From assembly GCF_001577835.2 (NCBI RefSeq), contig NC_029516.1, positions 48,705,766 through 48,769,765 of the forward strand: a stretch of DNA of 64,000 bases, in the 5' to 3' direction. A model generated the notes under the pieces. The model was given only the letters and a program-made list of their open reading frames with translations, searched no databases and was not told where the DNA came from. Source of the stretch: Coturnix japonica (taxonomy: Eukaryota; Chordata; Aves; Galliformes; Phasianidae). Shown here in pieces: positions 56,401 to 64,000 of the stretch. Position numbers and translations under genes: made by a program. Position 1 is the first letter of the stretch. Every line of letters starts with the position of its first letter.

Positions 56401-59400
56401 TCGGATGGCTCTAGACCGTGATGAAGCTGCAACTCCTAGATGAGAAGTTTTGCCATTGATGCAGTCAGGATTTCCTGCTAACAACTGTTGCCTGTTGAAG
56501 ACAAAATGATCAAAATGGTGTCATACGCAACATGCTCGTGATGAAGTCACTTACTTACACTGCTGAGAATCTTCTTATCACTCTTGAGACCGAAGCTGTT
56601 TCCCAGCTGGTGTTCCTCATTGGTAGGATGTTACAGTGGCTACTGTGTGCCATGTGATTTCATGTGATTTGAAATAGTCTTTGGCTTGGGAGAGTTTGCA
56701 TTGTAACTTCTTGTTCTTCTGTAGCTTTTCTTAAATAAAACGTGGCTTTGTGTCCAGGCAAGTGACAGTAAGGAAGAAGAATCAGAACCTCCTGATGGCT
56801 TTTCGTCACTGAGAAGGCAGAAATCAGGGTGTTTTTCAGAAAACTTTGTATACTGCTCCCAAGTGGGAAGAAAAAGATTCGACAGTCCTGACTGTGAAAT
56901 GAAGGACTTCTTTATAATCAGTGCTGAGTGGTAGGCAAGGCTTTAAAAACTAGCATTACAAATAGTATTTCTTGTTACTTGGATCGGGTGTAGCTGCTGT
57001 ACTCTAACATGTCATCTGCATACATTAAGCCATTCTATATGAGCTTACTTGATGATTTTCTGAGTGCCTTCATAGCTGTAACTGTATAGTTGCTCAAACT
57101 GTACTTGATACAGAGTCATATTCTGGTACACTAACATCTCTCTCCCAAAAACCTCTTCTGAAGACTTAATAATGGATGTGTTGTTTATGTGTACTGAAGG
57201 CTACTTCTGTGATAAGGTATTTTAAACTGCACTTGGGCTGTTGAGGGACTGAAGAAGATCTTTGTGGAGATCTGGCTTTATCAGCTGAGCATCTTTATTT
57301 AGAAGAGAAGTGATTTATCAGGAGTGTGTTTACCGAGGCTGCTCCATTTGTGGAGAATTAAAGTGACAGCCTTTTTTGAGGTGAGAGCATTTTATGATGG
57401 GCTTTTTCCTGAAGTTACTGGACTAAGGACTTTCAGTGCTTTTCTTTTTGGCATTATGTGCGCCAAATGATGGACTGGGAAGGGGGAGATGCTGACTCTA
57501 CTTGGACACTTCATTTGTTCCATTCAGTACCACCTTGTAAAGGGGTTCTCTGTGAGTGTATTGCAGTGGGTCCTTCAAAGGAAACAGTGCACTGTCTGAA
57601 TTGAAACAGAAATAAGGGGGTTTATGGATTCAATTCAGAAAAACTTGAGGAAGAAAACCTTACTGACCCTCTACATGAATATCCATGAGGGTTCTGCATG
57701 CCATAAAATTCTTGTGCTCCTGGTAAATTCAGAAACCATGCTCAGTTAGAAAGCTTGTGGCCTGGCTTTTCCTGCCTTCTATTAAAGGTTATGTCACTTC
57801 TGATCAGAGTGAACATGGCTTTTCTCCCATGAACCTTACTGCCAGCTCTGGGGAAAACACCCTCAGTTTTACCATAGTTTGGTGAGGAGACGGCAGGTGG
57901 GGATCTGCATGGTTGAATTTGATAGTAACAGTGATATGTATGTTGGTGCCCATCTGACTGTAATAAAATTGCACATAGTATTCTGAGCAAAAGCTCCCAA
58001 AGCTTCTGAGTTAAGCAAGATAAAAGCAGCCTTTGGCAGAAGCTGATCTATAGCATATTGATAGGGAACTGGTTGCAGTTCAGGGGCTGTGACATCTTTT
58101 TAATGCCTGTTGTCCTTCCCTCTCTCTGCAGGGTGCACACTGTGTGACAAGGCGTATCCATCAGACTGCCCTGACCATGGACCTGTCACCTTTGTCCCGG
58201 ACACCCCAATAGAGAGCCGAGCCAGGCTTTCTCTCCCTAAGCAGCTTGTCCTACGGCAGTCTCTCATGGGAGCTGAAGTGGGTAAGAATCAGATTACTGT
58301 GTGCTTCTCTGCAGCAGTTTAAAATATGCTCACTGCCTGAAATGAAAAACTGTAGGGATTTTAATGTGGGGAAAGAAACACAGAGAGAGAAGTGGTTCCC
58401 TCTTCTATAGTCACCGTGGCTTCTGTCGTTTTTGAATGTGCAAGAACTTCTTGTCCCTTGGTTACTTTGTAGACTTCAGCTAGGCTGCAGGGGTGCTGCC
58501 ACACAGCATTACTGTAACATTTGATAAGGTCAAGTGCAAGCAAGGTATGATGTTTATTTTTATCATGTGCTAAATCTCCTGGGCACAGCTTTGATAAGAA
58601 AAAAAAAAAACCACAGCAATTGCAGCCTGGGGGAAGATAACAAGTAGAAATAATGGAAGATATTTCTGCCTGCTTGTTTATCAGCTTGGTTTGCTACCTG
58701 TGGGTCTCCTGGATACTCATATTGGAGAATTGATCAAGAGTGCCTCTTTTTTTTTGTTTTCCCCCACCTTCATCTACATTTGGCACGTAGACTGACCCTG
58801 TCATTGGATGTGGACCTTGTAACTGTATTACACACCACTGTCACCTGGAAATCGAAGAATACAGTGCAATACCCTAAGGATCTGAAGGCTAGAGAAGAAT
58901 GTGATTATTGGCTTGCTTAGTGTTGCTGCTTGTTGGGAGTAGATTACATCTGTTGTTTTTATTTTTTTCAAGCTCCACTAGTTTCCAGTTTATTCCTGAA
59001 AGCTGTTCAGTGTATTCGTGTAGATCTCTATATATGAATGTTTAATAATAAATAATATACATGCAGGAATCCCTCTGCCCATGACAGAAATACAGCTGCC
59101 TCTGGGGAGAAATACAGAAGCTGCTTAACAATGCCCAGCAACAGTTCTGGAAATTCCTGGGGATTAGGTAGGCAAAATGTAGTTACTGAAACTAGTATTT
59201 TCTGCTTCTGCAGAAAGTGCCATGAAAACTTTAATTGGTACAAGTGGTTAGGATCTTAGTTTTGTAGCTTACTGAAAAGTGAATTACTTGCTTTTGGCAA
59301 GCACGTAAAGATTTGCAATTATAACAAAGCGGCTCCAATAGTGTCATGTGGTGGTGGTGGTTCTTGTCTCTGCATTAGGCGTGCTCTACATGTGAAATAG

Positions 59401-62400
59401 AAGCTTTGATGATCTTATGCCTAGATATTATCCTCAGAGCATTATCTCCTAAATCTCCCACCTTTTTGTTAAGCATTCTTAGTTATTTAAATCGTTGATT
59501 TCTGCAGATGTTGGTCTTCTACTGATAGGTGTGTGGACACGAGAAACCATTCCTGTAAGGACTTGTTTTGGACCTCTGATTGGGCAGCAGAGCCATTCTC
59601 TGGAGGTGGCTGACTGGACAGACAAAGCAGCTAGTCACATCTGGAAGGTCAGTGGGTGACCGGCTTGCAGACTGCTGCGTGCCTTTCTCTGATGAAGGAC
59701 ACCACATGACACAGCAGCTTGTACATTGTCATCCTTGCGAAAACCTGAAACTAATGCAGTTTGATTGCTTAACGCTTAGTATCAGCATATCACAGCTCTG
59801 TGTCATGTAGTATTCTGGTAATCAGTCCTGACAACAGAGCCTCTTTAATGCCTTTTCTTTTACAGGGCTGCGTGTGGTTTCCCGTATTTATGTGAAGTGC
59901 CAGCAGAGATTGTATATTCCTAGGCAGCAGTTGTTTGTTTTGTATTGTTGTTTATCGCCTGTGGAGACTTTCAATAAATCATTTGTTGTAGGAAAGCTGC
60001 TTCAAAGCTTTCTTTGCCACACCATTTCATATTGAGAAAATAAAATTGATCTTTATAAATAAAGCAGGTATTGTTTGCCCAGTATTATTCACAAGAGTAT
60101 TTTATTAGTATCTGCCCAGTATTATTCACAAGATTTGGCTCGTAGGAAAAATAACCACATGCATTTCTGCTGGGAGCTGAAGGTGTTGAGTGGGAAAGAT
60201 GCTGATAAATAATTTTTCTAGTCTCCTGGATAGCAGAGATGTCAAGATTTCTGTGTGAAGGGGAAATAAGGAATAAAAACAGGGCTGTGGCCTTGACAGC
60301 GGCAATAGAGACCTCCTGGCATGCTCTAGGTAAACATATCCTCTCTTAGAGAAAGAAGCTCTTTCACTGTGTTGTTTGCTGTGTTTTATCCTAAGATTGC
60401 CTTTGTGGTTTTTTCTGGTTTTTGGTTTTTGGTTTTTTTTCTGATAGATCTATCACAATGGTGTCCTGGAGTTCTGCATCATTACAACTGATGAAACTGA
60501 ATGTAATTGGATGATGTTTGTACGCAAAGCCAGGTGAGAGCCATCTGTACCATGCTAAATGTCTTGGAATTTGGGCTTATAGGAGGCTGTGCTGGAGATC
60601 ACGCAGCCTGTCATGCTGACTGCCCAGGTAGGTCATGAACTCAGGATCAGGGGACCTGCAGGAAGCATCTAGGGATCTTGGACTAGGTGAGGAACAGTGA
60701 ATCAAAGTATCCAGTGGAGAATGTTCTGGGGAAGCCAATGCACATGCTGTAGTAAAAACTGGTTCTAATGCTTTAAACCAGATTTTTTTATATTAGTTTG
60801 CCGTGTATTAGCTAGTCTCCCCATTGGCCCATTCCTTTTGGATGTATTTGTGAAGACAGTGTTGATTTATTTATTTCTTTTCATGGAATCGTAGAATGAC
60901 TTAGGTTGGAAGAGACCTTAAAGCCCACCCAATTCCAACCCCCTGCTATGGGCAGAGTTGCTGCCCACCAGAACAGGCTACCCGTGGCTCCATCCAGCTA
61001 GGTGTTCTAGGGATCACGCCCTAGGGATGACTCCCTTCTTTAAGCAACCTGTTCCAGTTCTTCGCCACTCTCTGAATAAATAATTTCCTCCTAACATCTA
61101 ATGTACGAATGAATGAAGAGACAGCCTCTTTTTTTTATGTGCTGGCAAGTGCTGAGGTTTCCTTGTTATTTATTTATAGGAATTTCCTTTATTTTTCTGA
61201 GTATCCCTGGAGCACTTATTTTCCATAACTCTCCATGTTGCTGTAGGAACCGGGAAGAGCAGAACCTGGTGGCTTACCCTCATGATGGAAAAATTTACTT
61301 TTGCACCTCTCGGGACATCCCACCTGAGCACGAGCTTTGCTTTTATTACAGTCGGGACTACGCACGACAGCTTGGTAAGTAAGCACTCACCTTCACTGGC
61401 TTTGCAGGGACTCCCCAGCATGAATTCCTTTTAGTGCCACTTCTGGGTACTGTGCCTTGGGAGTGCTTAATGTTCCTTGTCAGTGATACACATCATAGTT
61501 TCCATTTCATTATGAAGTGACTGTCATCACTTAAAAGAAATACTTAAGTATCTTATTCCACTAATCAGAAGCATGAGATTGGAGTTTTGTGGAAAAAGGG
61601 CTGATTTTCTTCTGTTCTTCTGTCTGGTGTTGAGAGAGTTCTGTTCCTGCTCTCCTCATTTAGTTGCGTTAATTTAGGCTTATATAATAAGAGCTGGAAA
61701 GCAAACATCAGAGGTGAAGGGAGCTGGAGTGAAAACCTCTTCAGCTGGTTTTCCTACCCTAAGATGTTAATGTGGATCATGTTCATTGTCTAATTAGACC
61801 TTGCTGTGCCTCACTAAAAGTAATATTTTTGTGCCCAAAGGTGTCCCCGAACATCCAGACGTGCACATCTGCCACTGTGGAAAGGAATGTGCTTCCTATG
61901 CGGACTTCAAGGCCCATTTGAGCAGCCATATTCACAGCCACCTCCCCAGCCAGGGCCACAGCAGTAGCCACGGGCCAGGCCATGGCAAGGAAAGGAAATG
62001 GAAGTGCTCCATGTGCCCCCAGGCTTTTATCTCCCCTTCCAAGCTCCACGTCCACTTCATGGGGCACATGGGCATGAAGCCACACAAGTGTGATTTCTGT
62101 AGTAAAGCTTTCAGTGATCCTAGCAACTTACGCACGCACCTCAAGATACACACAGGTGAGGGCTGGGGACTTTATGGGTATTCTCTGAAGGGGAAACATT
62201 GAGGCAGGCCCTGTTCTCTGATCTGGGCCAGCTCATGTCTGTAAAGCCAAGCTCTTGCCCCCTTTCTAAGATTAGCAGCATACTGGCTGTTAGTAGGAGT
62301 GATCTCTGGTCTGTGCTGAGCCCAGCTAATGACCAGGCATCATCTAAATAGTGCTGACCGGTGTGGGATAGGACTGAGATGGATTCAGTGTTTGTAGGAC

Positions 62401-63432
62401 AGTATTTAGCGCCATGTTCTGCTTGATTATGCCATGCTTAAACGAGCATTTGATGAACTGCAGTGCATTACAATTGGGAAGAGCTATAACGCTTCATTTG
62501 CAAGACAGAAACCCCTTGTTCCCTCACAGTTGCTCTGCAGTTGGCAGCTATGATAGAACAAGTGTTCCCTTCTGCTCAGGAGGAAAAAGCCAACTGGGTT
62601 TAAGAGCTTGTAATATGGACAGTTTCCCACTTAAATGTGGGGCTGAGATGTTTCCCCTCATTCTTACTCATTTGAAGCAAATGGCACAAGACTGAAATTG
62701 GTGACTATGGGGTCAGACTGAAGTGGCTAAGACTCAGCTCTTTCACTCATCAAAACTCACCAAGTCTGAACATGCTGATGGCCTCTGTGTGAATTTGGAT
62801 ATCGCTACAGCCTTTTGGAGATAAAGGAAGAATTGCCAGAAGATTGGTGAATGAAAAAAGAGAAAAATAGAAAGGGAGATTTTTAAGCTCTGTAGAAAGA
62901 TGACAGGGACTCAGAAAGTGTATTTAACAGAGTGAGGAGAGGGGAGATGATGTAGATAAGTGCTGTCCAGCAAGATGTAGCATGGATATTTTTGCCTGTT
63001 TCTTCAGAACAGTTGAAAAATGCAATTGGGAATCAAGGAGTGCAAATCACAAAGCTGGAGGGGGGAGCTGTGGGCTTGGTGGTGAATGGATTCAGTGTGT
63101 GTGATCACAGAATGCTCACTGGGATAGGAACAAACTTAGTGAGCTTTGTACATGGGAGTACAAAGTCTGAAGTTCTGCCTTCCTTCAGGGTGAAAGTGGA
63201 TGGGATTGATTGCTTACTGTTCTTCTTGGCACGCTGATTGTGGGTATACATGTGTGATTATAGGTCAGAAGAATTATCGGTGTACCCTCTGTGACAAGTC
63301 GTTCACCCAGAAGGCTCACTTGGAGTCACACATGGTCATCCACACGGGGGAGAAGAATCTGAAGTGTGATTACTGTGAAAAGCTGTTCATGCGGAGGCAG
63401 GACCTCAAGCAGCACGTACTTACCCACACACA
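50146..63432 (+). CDS. PRDM4: PR domain zinc finger protein 4, partial (first ten coding exons)
   Basis: Exons: 50146-50156, 51305-51438, 52099-52284, 54648-55448, 58132-58281, 59529-59647, 60448-60533, 61247-61374, 61841-62155, 63264-63432, giving about 699 codons. Human PRDM4 has 801, so the last exons lie right of the window. The protein starts [20 protein letters not shown]. The 801-nt exon 4 encodes a long Ser/Thr-rich region. Exon 5 holds the zinc knuckle ([17 protein letters not shown]). The PR/SET domain spans exons 5-8 ([45 protein letters not shown]). Exon 9 has an atypical finger ([10 protein letters not shown]) and two C2H2 fingers, and exon 10 two more. PRDM4 is a nuclear regulator reported to act in NGF/p75NTR signalling and to recruit PRMT5. 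I recall the first residues as MHHR in human, versus MYPR here. Confidence 0.95.
51556..51624 (+). repeat. Tandem duplication in PRDM4 intron 2
   Basis: A unit of about 30 bp containing TATAGAACTGTGGAAATATA occurs twice in direct succession with a GTGT spacer. The copies are nearly identical, so the duplication is recent. Confidence 0.85.
52505..52735 (+). repeat. CR1 3' fragment, sense, in PRDM4 intron 3
   Basis: GGAAGTTCTTCACACAGAGG, CTGGAACAGGTTGCCCAAGG, CATTCAAGGCCAGGCTGGAT and GGTTGAAACTAGATGATCAG, ending CATTCTGTTATTCTA. Confidence 0.88.
55449..58131 (+). other. PRDM4 intron 4, no recognisable repeat
   Basis: A 2.7-kb intron of unique, moderately AT-rich sequence. I see no CR1 tail and no exon candidate with family signature. 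Confidence 0.5.
60068..60135 (+). repeat. Short direct duplication in PRDM4 intron 6
   Basis: GCCCAGTATTATTCACAAGA appears twice about 37 bp apart, with no changes between copies. A small, recent local duplication. Confidence 0.85.
60885..61095 (-). repeat. CR1 3' fragment, antisense, in PRDM4 intron 7
   Basis: ATGGAATCGTAGAATGACTT, AGGTTGGAAGAGACCTTAAA, CACCAGAACAGGCTACCCGT and CTCTGAATAAATAATTTCCT match a CR1 tail in antisense. Confidence 0.87.
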
Positions 63433-64000
63433 GTAAGTGAGCTCTGGGGATGTGCTGGGCTGCAGTCAGTAATGAAGCTTAATGGCCTGAGAATTCAATG
63501 TGCAAATACTTTGGCCTAGAGAGCACAGGTTCACCTTCTAAAATAAGGGAGAAATCTGTCTGGACAGATGCCTTGTTACTGGCCTGCTGCTGCTGGGACT
63601 ATTGTGGTGTTTGTTTGGAATTTCCTTTGTCATTAAAAAATTGCAGGCATGCATCCTGTCTTGTGAAATAGCATTCTGGAGCGCTCATCACTACAGCTGA
63701 TTTATGTTTAGTTCTCTGCTGAGAACTGTTTCCAAGTCACAACATGAGTCCTTAATAATGTCATTCTTATGTTTTAGTTAATTCTCTTAGTCAGTTTGCA
63801 CCTGGGGAGTGTGTTTGTTCCCTGCTGTTTCTCTCCACCCACCCTTTCCACCCTCAACTCTCATTCACACACACTTGTCTCCTCTGTGCGGGGAGAAGGC
63901 ACCCCCAGGTCCTCCTCCATTTATCTGGAATTCTCACCCAGTCCTTCAGCCCTGCCAGGCCGGATCTTTCCCTTTGCTCTGTGAATTTTCTCCATCCTGT

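Overview
The window is avian nuclear DNA. Intron-rich vertebrate genes are interspersed with many CR1 LINE fragments, including the avian-type 3' ends with ATTCTATG-like octamers. The CR1 subtypes resemble those of landfowl such as chicken, but the order of bird cannot be fixed from sequence alone. I recognise no retroviral or LTR element, no CRISPR array and no canonical tRNA or rRNA gene.

Layout from left to right. (1) 1339-3896, +: the last four coding exons of a BPI/LBP-family gene whose 5' part lies left of the window. (2) 3897-10388: an intergenic block with a tRNA-headed SINE-like repeat and two long antisense CR1 copies. (3) 10389-20788, +: a complete 15-exon BPI-fold gene of about 469 codons, best called BPIFC. 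The upstream gene is its tandem paralogue, with three internal exons of identical length. (4) 21248-29944, +: a complete 12-exon RTCB gene, the catalytic tRNA-splicing ligase, 505 codons, with all metal-binding and guanylylated residues present. It starts only about 460 bp after the BPIFC stop, inside a CpG island. (5) About 30.9-43.1 kb: a gene-free stretch with CR1 fragments and microsatellites. (6) 44421-44987, -: single-exon ASCL4, a proneural-type bHLH factor. (7) 49780-50420: a CpG island that starts PRDM4. (8) 50146-63432, +: the first ten coding exons of PRDM4, covering the N-terminal region, the PR/SET domain and the first zinc fingers. The last exons lie right of the window.

The genes do not form a pathway. 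BPIFC-like proteins are secreted lipid/LPS-binding candidates, RTCB is a housekeeping RNA ligase, and ASCL4 and PRDM4 are nuclear transcription factors. The order itself is informative: BPIFC-RTCB are neighbours on human 22q12.3, whereas ASCL4-PRDM4 are neighbours on human 12q23.3, so this window spans a junction between two human synteny blocks.

Exon limits were read by eye from GT/AG sites, conserved reading frame and remembered family sequences. Nothing was aligned by computer.
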